Assembly: GCF_011799805.1 (NCBI RefSeq)
Contig: NZ_WXUB01000004.1
Coordinates: 558,001-622,000, forward strand
DNA from: Maribellus sediminis
GTDB taxonomy: Bacteria > Bacteroidota > Bacteroidia > Bacteroidales > Prolixibacteraceae
Reading direction: 5' to 3'
Length of the DNA: 64,000 nt
The notes under the pieces are model-generated. The model was not told the DNA's origin and did not search any database. It saw nothing but the letters and a program-made list of their open reading frames with translations. Both the position numbers and the translations under genes were made by a program. Below, one piece after another: positions 8,919 to 17,930 of this stretch; within the stretch, counting starts at the first letter, position 1; each line of letters opens with the position of its first letter.

Positions 8919-10202
8919 ATGAAACTACGAATTCTTTCCATTATTCTGTTTCTGGCATTTTTAACAGGATATGCTCAGGACGGAAATTTTTATTACGAAA
9001 CTGCAGTCTACAAGGAAACCATAAAAACGGCACTCATGTACCGTACAGGTTTTGTTTTGTCGAATCCCGTAATGGGGCTGAATGAAAATCAGTCGCTTAC
9101 TTTCAAATTCGATGACCTGGACTCGAATGTTAAGGATTACTACTATACCATCATTCATTGCGATGCAGACTGGAAGGAAAGTTATATACCGCAAACCGAT
9201 TATCTGGATGGATTTGCTGATAATCCAATTACAGATTATGCCATGTCGTTCAATACAACTTTTGATTATGTGAATTACCAGATCGAGATTCCGAACGAAA
9301 ATGTGAAGCCCAAATTTTCGGGTAATTATGTACTGGTTGTTTTTGAAGATAACGACAAAGAAAAAGTCGTTTTAACACAGCGGTTCCAGATTTACGAATC
9401 GGCCGTTACGATTGAAGGCACTGTGCGTCGTGCCACTTTCGATGCGTTTAAGGGCACCAGCCACGAAGTTGACTTTACCGTACGTCATCCAAAATTGAGC
9501 ATCCTGAATCCGAGAGAAGAAGTTAAAGTGGTGATTATGCAAAACAGCCGCTGGGATAATGCGAAAACTGATTTAAAGCCGCAGTACGTTCGCGATGGTC
9601 AACTGATTTACGATTACGATAAGGAAAATGTTTTTAAGGCCGGGAATGAATTTCGGTATTTCGATAATCGTACTAACCGCATGAATGGCGAAAATGTTAT
9701 TGCTACAGATTTTATGCGGCCCTATTATCATAAAACGCTGGCTACTGATGAAATAAGGGCCAATAAAAATTTCTTTCAATATAAGGAGATGAACGGTAAA
9801 TACTCGGTTGAAAGTCAGGACCAGGAAGTGCGGGATTATGACACCGAATGCGATTATGTTTTTGTGCATTTCAACCTGCCGGTTGAATCACCGCTTTTAG
9901 GTGGTAGCGTAAATGTTTTTGGTGGACTCACCCAATGGAACGCCAACAAAGGCAACGAAATGACTTATAATTTTGACAAAGGAGAATACGAGCTTACGCT
10001 TTTGTTAAAGCAAGGGTATTACAACTATATTTACGTCTATGTTCCGCAAGGCTCAATGACTGCTGATCATACCAATATTGAAGGTAGTTTCTGGGAAACA
10101 GAGAACGATTATCAGATCTTTGTTTACTACCGCGATTTGGCAGCCCGATACGATCGTTTAGTAGGTTACAGAATTTTGAATTCAATAGAAAACAGGAATT
10201 AA
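8919..10202 (+). CDS. DUF5103 protein, type IX secretion system plug protein
   Basis: A 427-residue protein with a cleavable signal peptide (about 1-19, ending GYAQ). The opening TAVYKETIKTALMYRTGF, the IHCDADW motif and the two-part beta architecture match the DUF5103 family. A member of this family was identified as the Plug protein that closes the SprA translocon of the type IX secretion system. It should act in the periplasm or at the inner face of the outer membrane. The T9SS sorting domains on two other proteins in this window fit. It is a single gene with its own hairpin terminator. Confidence 0.85.
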   Translation: MKLRILSIILFLAFLTGYAQDGNFYYETAVYKETIKTALMYRTGFVLSNPVMGLNENQSLTFKFDDLDSNVKDYYYTIIHCDADWKESYIPQTDYLDGFADNPITDYAMSFNTTFDYVNYQIEIPNENVKPKFSGNYVLVVFEDNDKEKVVLTQRFQIYESAVTIEGTVRRATFDAFKGTSHEVDFTVRHPKLSILNPREEVKVVIMQNSRWDNAKTDLKPQYVRDGQLIYDYDKENVFKAGNEFRYFDNRTNRMNGENVIATDFMRPYYHKTLATDEIRANKNFFQYKEMNGKYSVESQDQEVRDYDTECDYVFVHFNLPVESPLLGGSVNVFGGLTQWNANKGNEMTYNFDKGEYELTLLLKQGYYNYIYVYVPQGSMTADHTNIEGSFWETENDYQIFVYYRDLAARYDRLVGYRILNSIENRN

Positions 10203-10208
10203 AGGCAT

Positions 10209-10245
10209 AAAAAAGGTTGTAGTAATTAGCTACAACCTTTTCATC
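10209..10245. terminator. Hairpin terminator between convergent genes
   Basis: A 12-bp stem, AAAAGGTTGTAG/CTACAACCTTTT, with a 7-nt loop and A/T tracts on both sides. It sits between the plug-protein gene and the convergent barrel gene and can work in both directions. Confidence 0.85.
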
Positions 10246-10258
10246 ATATTAGAAAAAC

Positions 10259-10966
10259 TTAATTCCCTATTTTTAAGGCTAAACCACCTCCAATGTAAAA
10301 TTGGTAAAATGTAGAGTAGGTTGAAATTCCCGCTCCTGAACCACCACCACCAAACCAAAAGCTTCCACCTGCTGCCTGAACGGCTGAGTTTAATCCGGTT
10401 TGAATTTTTAGCCCGACCATTTCACTGGCCCAGATGTTGAGCCCGGCTTTCAAACCCCAGGCAAATTTGGTGGCATTCCCCGATTTTCCGGTATCAGGAT
10501 TGTCTATATTGAAAATAGCAACACCAATTTGAGCTCCTGCATATGGCTCGATGGCAGAACCAGTTGGAAAATAACGGTTTCCACCCACCAAAATATAATT
10601 GGTAGCCACATCGAAAATCGAATATTGCGGACCATTGTTATAATAATTCATTGGCGCTTCGGTATCGAGCCTGAGGTAACAAATTTCAATGCTTTGAACC
10701 GGAGCCAGCATGTATTCCAGTCCGCCTCCCCATTGAAAGCCACCTTTTATTTTTCCCTTAAAATAATCGCTGTTCGAGTAATACGAATCTACCTGGTCGT
10801 CGAACGCATAAAAAGTATAACCATTGATGCGTAGATGGGGCTCAAACGAACTTTGAATCATCATTACGCGTTGCGGTTCCTGTTTCGACTTTGTGTCAGC
10901 GGCACTTGAATAACCGTAACCTACAGTTAAAATAGCGGCTAGTAGTAAAAGTGTTTTGATTTTCAT
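10259..10966 (-). CDS. Outer-membrane beta-barrel protein
   Basis: A 235-residue protein with a signal peptide (about 1-22, ending SSAA). Alternating aromatic and hydrophobic strands follow (WGGGLEYML, FAWGLKAGLNIW, FYQFYIGGGLALKIG), ending in a hydrophobic strand that closes the barrel. A Gly-rich loop (FWFGGGGSGAG) lies near the C-terminus. This looks like an eight-stranded OmpW/OprF-N-like barrel. The role is unknown. It is followed 44 bp upstream (toward higher coordinates) by another outer-membrane gene on the same strand, so the two may form an operon. Confidence 0.7.
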   Translation of the reverse strand: MKIKTLLLLAAILTVGYGYSSAADTKSKQEPQRVMMIQSSFEPHLRINGYTFYAFDDQVDSYYSNSDYFKGKIKGGFQWGGGLEYMLAPVQSIEICYLRLDTEAPMNYYNNGPQYSIFDVATNYILVGGNRYFPTGSAIEPYAGAQIGVAIFNIDNPDTGKSGNATKFAWGLKAGLNIWASEMVGLKIQTGLNSAVQAAGGSFWFGGGGSGAGISTYSTFYQFYIGGGLALKIGN

Positions 10967-11010
10967 TTTTTATTGTTAGTTAAATACATTGGTTCAAACT
11001 ATTGCAGGGA

Positions 11011-12030
11011 TTACCATTCCCATCCAAAACCGGTATGAAAAACATAATCGCTTTTCGATGATCCTTCGGCTGGTTTATTGTCGTAATTAAGTGTGTAACC
11101 CAGTTTTACATAGAAATCGAGTGGGAGGTCGTATTTCATATCAAACTTGAAATCGGAACGCCAACGTCCTGATTCAGTAAAACTTGGATAAGCTGTTAAC
11201 TGAGTAAGAAGGCTAAAATCGCCTATGTTGAACAAATTTAGTTCGGTCCCCAGAAAACCTTCCCAGCTCGAACGGTCAGCAGTTAAGTCACCAGAATATT
11301 TTTCGTCGTTGTAGTTGGCACCAGCCGAAAAACCCCAGTACAATTGGTTGGTATGCAGCACGTATTTTCCCATACCGAGTTTTGCCGTTGTCCGTAAATC
11401 AAGTTGCTGTTCGCTATTCGATAAAAGTGAAACGGCTACCAATGGATACCAGTCGTGCGGGAGAAAATATTTATAGGTTAACGAACCGTCGGTACGATGG
11501 ATGTCGTCAACATCGTCTTGTTGGGTTTTAAGCAGGCTGTAATCGGCATCAAGCTGCCAGCGCTTGGCAATGTATCCCAGATTGCTTCGCATGGAATATT
11601 GCCTGAAATTATTGGCTTTTGTAATGTCCCAGCCAAAATCAACCGACGCGTAAACCTGGCTCCAAAAGCCCTGGTCGATGTCGTCCATTATCACTATTTC
11701 TTCCGGATTTACTTCTATCGTTTGACCGTCATCGGTTGATAAAACCAATTTGCCAGATCCTGACGAATTGATGTTTCCGTTGTACCTGCTTCCGTTTGAC
11801 AGCGTGATCAGAAAAAATGTTTTGGTGTAAATTTCCTTAATTCCGTCCCATTCAATGGTAAAATCGTCGTCGCTGTAATCAGTTTCAATCGACAAAACAT
11901 TACGGTCCATCGTTTTTACTTCACCAACAATATAATTACCGTTTTTAAAAATGATGGAATCGGGTGCCTGGGCCATTGCCACATATCCGGTTAACACTAA
12001 AAGTAAAATTGTAGTAATTAGATTTTTCAT
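11011..12030 (-). CDS. DUF481 (YdiY-like) outer-membrane protein
   Basis: A 339-residue protein. A signal peptide (about 1-20) precedes a small beta domain (about 22-110) with the SIIFKNGNYIVGEVKTMDRNVLSI-type opening, of which only the style is diagnostic. A C-terminal barrel region of about 210 residues follows, with DUF481 features: repeated aromatic strands and a final FHTGFGWEW. DUF481 proteins are presumed outer-membrane proteins, some induced by salt or acid. No ligand is evident. Likely co-transcribed with the smaller barrel gene downstream. Confidence 0.75.
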   Translation of the reverse strand: MKNLITTILLLVLTGYVAMAQAPDSIIFKNGNYIVGEVKTMDRNVLSIETDYSDDDFTIEWDGIKEIYTKTFFLITLSNGSRYNGNINSSGSGKLVLSTDDGQTIEVNPEEIVIMDDIDQGFWSQVYASVDFGWDITKANNFRQYSMRSNLGYIAKRWQLDADYSLLKTQQDDVDDIHRTDGSLTYKYFLPHDWYPLVAVSLLSNSEQQLDLRTTAKLGMGKYVLHTNQLYWGFSAGANYNDEKYSGDLTADRSSWEGFLGTELNLFNIGDFSLLTQLTAYPSFTESGRWRSDFKFDMKYDLPLDFYVKLGYTLNYDNKPAEGSSKSDYVFHTGFGWEW

Positions 12031-12220
12031 TTTCTATTGAATTGTTTGAGTTATACTAAATTAAATCTTTTCCCTTCGATTTTACAATTTAACAAATCAT
12101 ATCAGGTTTGGTTCTGATAATTGTCAGGTCTAATTGACATTCGTATCTTGGAAAAACTGATTCAATAGAAGCTAATTTACGTTTTTTGAAATAAGTGTGG
12201 AGGACAAATAATGTTAAAAT

Positions 12221-14302
12221 TTACTTCACCACGGCCATATAACCTTTTCCTTCGGTAAAAGGCAAGGCAAACCAGAATTCACTTCCTTTGTCTACTTTTG
12301 AATCAAACTGTAGCTCACCACCCAACAAAGCAATATAGTGCTGGGCAATTGAAAGTCCGATTCCGGAGCCTGAGGTGCTTTGATTGATCGTATTTGGAAT
12401 ACGGTAAAAACGACTGAAAATATTTTCGAATTCATCTTTCGGAATTCCGATTCCGGTATCTGTGACGATAAATTTAACGTATTCATTTCTTACCATTTCG
12501 TAACCTATTGTTACAACACCTGCCGGTGTATATTTAACCGCATTGTCTACTATAATGGTTAGCGCTTCTTTTAGTAAGTCAATATCGGTACTAAAACCGA
12601 ATTCGGGATTCATAACTTCCAGTTTTAACTGAATACGGAGGTCTTTCGAATCAGGTAGATTGGGCGAATAAGCGTTGTAAATGTCCCGAATAATCGAGTT
12701 CACCTTTCCGAACTGGTGTTTCACTTCAATGTTTTCGGTTTCTATTTTAGAAAGGTGAATGGTATTGTCGATCATGTTGATCAGCTGCTTCCCGTTTTCG
12801 GTGATGGCATCAGTTATTTCAACACGTTCGAACTGATTCATATCAGCATCGACTAACATTCGTGTGAAATTGGTGATGATATTCATTGGGGTGCGAATTT
12901 CGTGCGACAGGTTGGCAAGGAAAGCCGATTTCAGTCGGTCGGATTCTTCGGCGCGTTTCAGTGCTTTTTCAAGGCCGAATTCGGCTGTTTTTCGCTTGGT
13001 GATATCGCGGGCAACCGAAATTACCGAGTTGGCGTTTAATTTCGCCAAACGCATTTCAAAAAGGAAAGTACCATTGGGTGTATTCAGCGAATATTCAATA
13101 GTTTCAATGGAATTGGTTTTTAAACAGCTTTGTATACAACTGTAAATCTTGTTGGCCATTTTATCGGGAAAACCGGCATTAAAAATCGAGCTGCCGATGA
13201 TGTTGGCATCTTCCATTTTAAATAAATCACTTTCCTTAATCACAAAATCTTCGTAAATGCCGTCTTTGTCAATTACAAAGAAGATGTCGGGAATAGCCTC
13301 AAGCAGAACTTTGTATCTGCGTTTGTTGGCTTCCAGTTCGGCAATCTTTTGTTTTATGGTTGTAATGTCTTCAAAAATCAAATAGTAGAGATTATATCCC
13401 GGATTAATCACATGCGTTTTAAACCATTTGTCCATGTTGGAGGCATGAAACTCTGTAGTTTTTCGCCGGTTAAAAAGCAGTGTTTTGTTCACATCCAGTT
13501 TACCTTTAAAAATAAGGTTGAAAACATAATCGGCCTCCTGACCCTGTATTTCGTATAAATTGCGTTTAAAAGTAGATTCAAACGCATGGTTTACTTTATC
13601 GACTACAAGTTTTACGATGTTTCCGTCTTCATCTCTTTCTGCAATTATCCGGCTGATCATGAAGGATGAATTTTGTAAAACTCGATTCAGATTTGCATTT
13701 TGATTTTGAATAGCCTCAACGAGTTTTTCATTTTCAGTGTTTTGACGTTTCCACAGGTAAAAGGTAGGCAGAAATACGGCCAGAAAAATAAAAAGCGGAT
13801 GGATCAGAAATGGCTCGTATATTGAAAAGGAATCGCGCAGTTGATCGCCAAGATACAAATGGCCACCAATGGTAAGAAGGCTGAGAATGGAAAACAGGAT
13901 GACCTTTATATCATCTTTGGTAAAGAAATACAGGTATATTAAACCGGCAATCATCCACCATGCCGAAAAATGAACGGTTTGAGCAGGGGGAAGGTGTGAA
14001 CTGAATTCAGAAATGTAATAGCCATAAAGAAATACCGGAATCAGAAAAATCATATTTATGGCGCATGCCGATCTGCCATTCAGTGTACAAACAATAGTCA
14101 GGATAGAAACTGCCAATAGCAGGAAGTCGCAAATTAAACAAAGTACTGTTCCCGGAAATAGTAAGTGGCTGAACAATATAATTAACATGCTTACCCCAAC
14201 CACAGTCCACACAGTGAGGAGTTGAAACAGCTGTCTTTGCTTTTCCTTTGGAAGATCAGCCCAAAACTGAGCGTTTATGATATGAAATAAACTTCTTAAC
14301 AA
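12221..14302 (-). CDS. Membrane-bound PAS sensor histidine kinase
   Basis: A 693-residue sensor kinase. About six membrane helices fill residues 30-185. Two PAS-like domains follow (about 205-315 and 330-437), then HisKA with phospho-acceptor His467 in FLANLSHEIRTPMN, and a HATPase_c domain with an N-box (VDNAVKYTP), a G1 box (DTGIGIP) and a G2 box (GSGIGLSIAQ). There is no receiver or HPt domain and no response regulator gene nearby, so it is an orphan. The compact six-helix N-terminal part could sense a membrane-soluble or envelope signal. The gene is transcribed away from pruA across a 473-bp gap. Confidence 0.92.
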   Translation of the reverse strand: MLRSLFHIINAQFWADLPKEKQRQLFQLLTVWTVVGVSMLIILFSHLLFPGTVLCLICDFLLLAVSILTIVCTLNGRSACAINMIFLIPVFLYGYYISEFSSHLPPAQTVHFSAWWMIAGLIYLYFFTKDDIKVILFSILSLLTIGGHLYLGDQLRDSFSIYEPFLIHPLFIFLAVFLPTFYLWKRQNTENEKLVEAIQNQNANLNRVLQNSSFMISRIIAERDEDGNIVKLVVDKVNHAFESTFKRNLYEIQGQEADYVFNLIFKGKLDVNKTLLFNRRKTTEFHASNMDKWFKTHVINPGYNLYYLIFEDITTIKQKIAELEANKRRYKVLLEAIPDIFFVIDKDGIYEDFVIKESDLFKMEDANIIGSSIFNAGFPDKMANKIYSCIQSCLKTNSIETIEYSLNTPNGTFLFEMRLAKLNANSVISVARDITKRKTAEFGLEKALKRAEESDRLKSAFLANLSHEIRTPMNIITNFTRMLVDADMNQFERVEITDAITENGKQLINMIDNTIHLSKIETENIEVKHQFGKVNSIIRDIYNAYSPNLPDSKDLRIQLKLEVMNPEFGFSTDIDLLKEALTIIVDNAVKYTPAGVVTIGYEMVRNEYVKFIVTDTGIGIPKDEFENIFSRFYRIPNTINQSTSGSGIGLSIAQHYIALLGGELQFDSKVDKGSEFWFALPFTEGKGYMAVVK

Positions 14303-14775
14303 TAATGTAAATGTATCAAAAATGTATTAAAAGACACGTGGGTAGCTGCAATTTTACGAAAATAGGATTAATACCCGGCACGTCCGATTCTTTTTATTAT
14401 AAAACCATTCGATTTGCTTGCAAATGCTCAATAAACAAACTTAATAAGCGTTGATTTGACGCGTTTAAAAACCTGATTTTTGTTTTGTTTTTACAGAAAC
14501 ATGTGTTAGGCGTCAGATATTCAGTGGTTTAAATAAAAGTGAAAAATTTCAAGCCCTGATTTTTGTTATGATTTGAACGGGCAGTAATCCTTAGTTTTGT
14601 AGCAATCGGATAAAAGCTTGTGAAGTGTTCCCGGAATGAATGATTTGATACAGAATCTGTATGATTTTGCCAGGATCATCTAACAAAGAAAAAAGTAGCT
14701 TAGTGTTTATGCTGTCAACATAGCATAACAATCTGATAGTTAAAAGGAAATTATTATTAATTAAAAGATTATATC
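14303..14775. promoter_or_regulatory. Divergent regulatory region between the kinase gene and pruA
   Basis: No gene. On the pruA side there is a TAGTTTTG -7 box (14592-14599) with TTTG candidates upstream, so the transcript would carry a leader of about 170 nt. Two palindromes lie in this leader: ATACAGA-A-TCTGTAT (14648-14662) and TTATGCT/AGCATAA (14707-14713 and 14722-14728). Either could be an operator. No regulator gene is adjacent except the orphan kinase. Confidence 0.5.
14592..14599 (+). promoter_or_regulatory. Likely -7 element of pruA
   Basis: TAGTTTTG matches TAnnTTTG exactly. Possible TTTG -33 boxes sit at 14572-14575 (spacing 16) and 14562-14565 (spacing 26), neither ideal. Confidence 0.45.
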
Positions 14776-16413
14776 ATGCCAAAAGGAATTTTTAATGTGC
14801 CGGTTGCCAAAAATGAGCCGGTATTAACTTACGCTCCGGGCACTCCGGAACGCAAAGAATTAAAAGCTAAAATTGCAGAGTTAAGATCTCAGGAAATTGA
14901 GTTGCCAATGATTATCGGTGGAAAAGAAGTTTTTACCGATCGTAAGGTAAGAATGTTTCCTCCGCACGAGATCGCTCACACTTTGGGTTACTACAACCAG
15001 GGTGATGCCAGCCACGTTGAGATGGCTATTGATGCAGCATTGAGTGCTCGTGAAAAATGGGCCAATATGTCGTGGCAACATCGTGCATCAATATTTTTGA
15101 AAGCTGCCGATCTTTTGGCTGGTCCTTACCGTGCTAAAATCAATGCAGCCACAATGTTGGGGCAATCGAAGAATGCGTTCCAGGCTGAAATTGATGCTGC
15201 CTGTGAATTAGCTGATTTCTTCCGTTTTGGTGTTCAGGTAATGACTGATATCTACAAGATTCAACCTGAATCGGCTAAAGGAATGTGGAACTACAACGAA
15301 TACCGTCCGTTGGAAGGTTTTATTTATGCACTTACTCCGTTCAATTTCACTTCAATTGCGGGTAACTTGCCTGCTGCACCTGCATTGATGGGTAACGTAG
15401 CTGTTTGGAAACCTTCGAAAACTGCGGTTTATTCAGCGGGAGTAATTATGGAAGTATTCCAGGAAGCTGGTCTGCCTGACGGGGTTATCAACCTGGTGTT
15501 TGCATCGGGTCCAATGACAGCTGACATCGTACTAACACATCCTGATTTTGCCGGTATCCATTTCACTGGTTCAACAGGCGTTTTCCAGAGTATCTGGAAA
15601 AAGATTGGTGAGAACATTTACAAATACAAATCATACCCACGTATTGTTGGCGAAACCGGTGGTAAAGACTTCATTTTTGCCGACAACACCGTTAACAAAC
15701 GTGCGTTGGCAATTGCCATGTTACGGGGTGCTTTCGAGTACCAGGGACAGAAATGTTCTGCTGCTTCGCGTGTTTATGTTCCGGAAAGTATCTGGCCTGA
15801 AGTAAAAGAGATTTTTGGTGCCGAACTGGCAACCGTTAAAATGGGGCCACCTGAAGATTTCACAAACTTTGTAAATGCTGTTATTGACGAAGATTCTTTT
15901 GATAAACTGAAAGGCTTTATCGATAGGGCACGCGAAGATGAAGATGCAGAAGTGATCTTTGGCGGTAACTGTGATAAATCGGTTGGTTACTTTATCGAGC
16001 CAACAGTTATTCAGGCCAAAACGCCTGATTACATTACCATGCAGGAAGAGTTGTTCGGGCCGGTTCTGACCGTTTATGTATACGAAGATGAAAAAATGGA
16101 TGAAACACTGGAAATCCTGGATAAAACATCGATTTATGCCTTAACAGGTGCTGTTATGTCACAAGACCGATACAACATCGAGAAAATTACAAAACGCCTC
16201 GAAAATGCAGCCGGTAACTTCTACATTAACGATAAACCAACCGGAGCTGTTGTAGGTCAGCAGCCATTTGGTGGTGCACGTGGTTCGGGTACCGACGACA
16301 AAGCAGGTTCAATTTTTAACTTCCTGCGCTGGACGGCCATTCGCACGATCAAGGAAACCTTTGTTTCGCCAACGGAATATACTTATCCGAATTTTCAGGC
16401 CGACGAAGAATAA
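14776..16413 (+). CDS. pruA: L-glutamate gamma-semialdehyde (P5C) dehydrogenase
   Basis: A 545-residue aldehyde dehydrogenase of the stand-alone P5CDH type, similar to the eukaryotic mitochondrial enzyme rather than the C-terminal half of PutA. Catalytic Cys327 lies in GQKCSAASRV and the general base Glu293 in GETGGKDF. The N-terminal segment and the length match this family. It oxidises glutamate semialdehyde from proline (or ornithine) to glutamate with NAD+ in the cytoplasm. No proline dehydrogenase lies nearby. A strong terminator follows, so it is monocistronic, and its leader carries two palindromes that could be operators. Confidence 0.96.
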   Translation: MPKGIFNVPVAKNEPVLTYAPGTPERKELKAKIAELRSQEIELPMIIGGKEVFTDRKVRMFPPHEIAHTLGYYNQGDASHVEMAIDAALSAREKWANMSWQHRASIFLKAADLLAGPYRAKINAATMLGQSKNAFQAEIDAACELADFFRFGVQVMTDIYKIQPESAKGMWNYNEYRPLEGFIYALTPFNFTSIAGNLPAAPALMGNVAVWKPSKTAVYSAGVIMEVFQEAGLPDGVINLVFASGPMTADIVLTHPDFAGIHFTGSTGVFQSIWKKIGENIYKYKSYPRIVGETGGKDFIFADNTVNKRALAIAMLRGAFEYQGQKCSAASRVYVPESIWPEVKEIFGAELATVKMGPPEDFTNFVNAVIDEDSFDKLKGFIDRAREDEDAEVIFGGNCDKSVGYFIEPTVIQAKTPDYITMQEELFGPVLTVYVYEDEKMDETLEILDKTSIYALTGAVMSQDRYNIEKITKRLENAAGNFYINDKPTGAVVGQQPFGGARGSGTDDKAGSIFNFLRWTAIRTIKETFVSPTEYTYPNFQADEE

Positions 16414-16436
16414 TAAATACCAACGATAGAATGTTC

Positions 16437-16476
16437 ATAAAGAGGAGATGACTTTGTACATCTCCTCTTTTTTTTG
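16437..16476 (+). terminator. Terminator of pruA
   Basis: A perfect 12-bp stem, AAAGAGGAGATG/CATCTCCTCTTT, with an 8-nt loop and a long T-run. Confidence 0.92.
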
Positions 16477-16490
16477 AGCAAACAGAATTC

Positions 16491-16498
16491 TATTTTTG
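16491..16498 (+). promoter_or_regulatory. Likely -7 element of the DivIC/FtsB-like gene
   Basis: TATTTTTG matches TAnnTTTG and lies 18 bp before the ATG, implying a short leader. No well-spaced TTTG box is seen upstream. Confidence 0.45.
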
Positions 16499-16516
16499 TG
16501 AGAAGATTTACAACGA

Positions 16517-16828
16517 ATGAACAAGGAATTTTTTAATAGCAGTGCTTTCAAACTTCTGAAGAATAAATACTTCATTACTTCAGTGGCATTTGTTATTTGG
16601 ATTCTTTTTTTTGATGAGAACAGTATTTCGCGCCATTTGAAGGACCGGCGTAAGCTCAGCGATCTGGTTGAACAGAAAGCTTACTACCAGGAACGTATTG
16701 CGATTGACAAGCAAAAGTACAAGGAGCTGAACCGGGGTAAAGAAGAACTCGAAAAATTTGCCCGCGAACAATACTACATGTCCAAGCCCGATGAAGATGT
16801 TTTTATCGTTGAAGAAGTAGAAGACTAA
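16517..16828 (+). CDS. Septum formation initiator (FtsB/DivIC family)
   Basis: A 103-residue bitopic protein. A short cytoplasmic start is followed by one membrane helix (about 20-36), then a coiled coil (about 45-80) and the conserved C-terminal stretch ELEKFAREQYYMSKPDEDVFIVEE. That C-terminal signature, Ar-x-x-y-x-x-k-x-x-e-x-v-y-x-i, is typical of the FtsB/DivIC family. These proteins join FtsL and FtsQ in the division complex. The gene stands with its own -7 box just after the pruA terminator. Confidence 0.85.
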   Translation: MNKEFFNSSAFKLLKNKYFITSVAFVIWILFFDENSISRHLKDRRKLSDLVEQKAYYQERIAIDKQKYKELNRGKEELEKFAREQYYMSKPDEDVFIVEEVED

Positions 16829-16914
16829 AAACATTTTTCCGCATTTTCCGTTTCCATACTGATGCCTTGTGCGCTATTTGACGTATAATTTTATTTTATT
16901 ATATTGCTCATAGA

Positions 16915-17505
16915 ATGGATCACAACAACGACATATTCAGAATACAAACAAACAATGTCGCGCCTAGAAAGGGTAGGATTTTGATTGCCGAGCCTTTTTT
17001 GTCGGGGAATTATTTTAACCGTTCGGTGGTGTTATTGGTTGCCTACAGCGATAAAGGAGCTGTGGGATTTATTTTGAATAAGAAAGTCGATTTCCCGATG
17101 CAGGAAGCGTTTCCCGATTTTCCGGCGTTCGATACAACGGTATATCTGGGAGGCCCGGTTTCTACCGATTCCATCTATTTTATACACAAGCTGGGAATGA
17201 AAATTCCCGGAAGTATTCACGTACTCGGAGATTTATATTGGGGAGGCGATTTTGATGCCATTAAACGCGAAATTCGTTTGGGAGGAATTCATCCTTCCGA
17301 AATTCGTTTCTTTTTAGGTTACTCGGGTTGGGATGCCGGTCAGTTGGAAGAGGAATTGAAAGACGATTCGTGGCTGGTTACCGATGTTGAGCAGGAAGCT
17401 GTAATGGATGATCTCAATCCCGAATCGTGGTTTGCTTTTGTAAAACGTGCAGGCCGCAGATACTCAGTTTGGGAAAATTTCCCTGAAAATCCCGCGATGA
17501 ATTAA
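16915..17505 (+). CDS. YqgE/AlgH family protein
   Basis: A 196-residue DUF179 (YqgE/AlgH) protein. Hallmarks are the opening KGRILIAEPFLSGNYFNRSVVLL, then GAVGFILNK, VYLGGPV and RFFLGYSGWDAGQLEEEL. The fold is known from structures, but its molecular function is not settled; early claims of a transcriptional role remain weak. The protein has no signal peptide and should be cytoplasmic. An ATTTG, then 19 bp, then TATATTGC upstream may be a degenerate promoter. It converges on the GroES gene. Confidence 0.92.
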   Translation: MDHNNDIFRIQTNNVAPRKGRILIAEPFLSGNYFNRSVVLLVAYSDKGAVGFILNKKVDFPMQEAFPDFPAFDTTVYLGGPVSTDSIYFIHKLGMKIPGSIHVLGDLYWGGDFDAIKREIRLGGIHPSEIRFFLGYSGWDAGQLEEELKDDSWLVTDVEQEAVMDDLNPESWFAFVKRAGRRYSVWENFPENPAMN

Positions 17506-17522
17506 TCACTTCAGTTTTATCC

Positions 17523-17560
17523 AAAAAAGAACCGGTCCATCATTTTGGATGAACCGGCTC
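17523..17560 (-). terminator. Terminator downstream of the groES-like gene
   Basis: On the minus strand GCCGGTTCATC and GATGGACCGGTTC pair with one G-U and are followed by TTTTTT. The orientation fits the minus-strand GroES/thioredoxin group. Confidence 0.75.
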
Positions 17561-17615
17561 AGGTGTCGAAATAAAAAAATGTTTTTGACAGAATGTATAA
17601 AATCCTGAATTCAGC

Positions 17616-17903
17616 TTAAATCGATTCGGTTTCTACAACTTTCGACAGGATTTCAGAATAAGGCAACAGCAGGTATCGTTTACCGTCGAAGTCAATTTCT
17701 GTTCCTACATACTTTTTGTAAAGAACCTCGTCACCAGGTGCTATTTCTGCATTTTCGATGTTACTGATTGCAACTACTTTTGCAACCTCTTGTTTCTCTT
17801 TTGCAGAATCAGGAATAATGATCCCTGCAGCAGTAGTCTGCTCCGATTTGTCTTCCGACAGCTCGAGCAACACATTTTGGTTAATAGGCTGTAATTCTTT
17901 CAT
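17616..17903 (-). CDS. Lone GroES-like co-chaperonin (Cpn10)
   Basis: A 95-residue Cpn10 protein. The family pattern is clear: ELQPINQNVLLEL at the start, a mobile-loop segment SEQTTAAGIIIPDSAKEK, and the dome/base strands APGDEVLYKKYVGTEIDFDGKRYLLLPYSEI. The mobile loop, which contacts GroEL, is present with the IIIP motif. No groEL gene is adjacent. The genome probably has a standard groESL elsewhere, making this a second, divergent copy, but that cannot be seen here. It lies 27 bp after a thioredoxin gene and may belong to the same transcript. Confidence 0.85.
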   Translation of the reverse strand: MKELQPINQNVLLELSEDKSEQTTAAGIIIPDSAKEKQEVAKVVAISNIENAEIAPGDEVLYKKYVGTEIDFDGKRYLLLPYSEILSKVVETESI

Positions 17904-17930
17904 TTTACATTTAAATTTTAAAGTTATACG

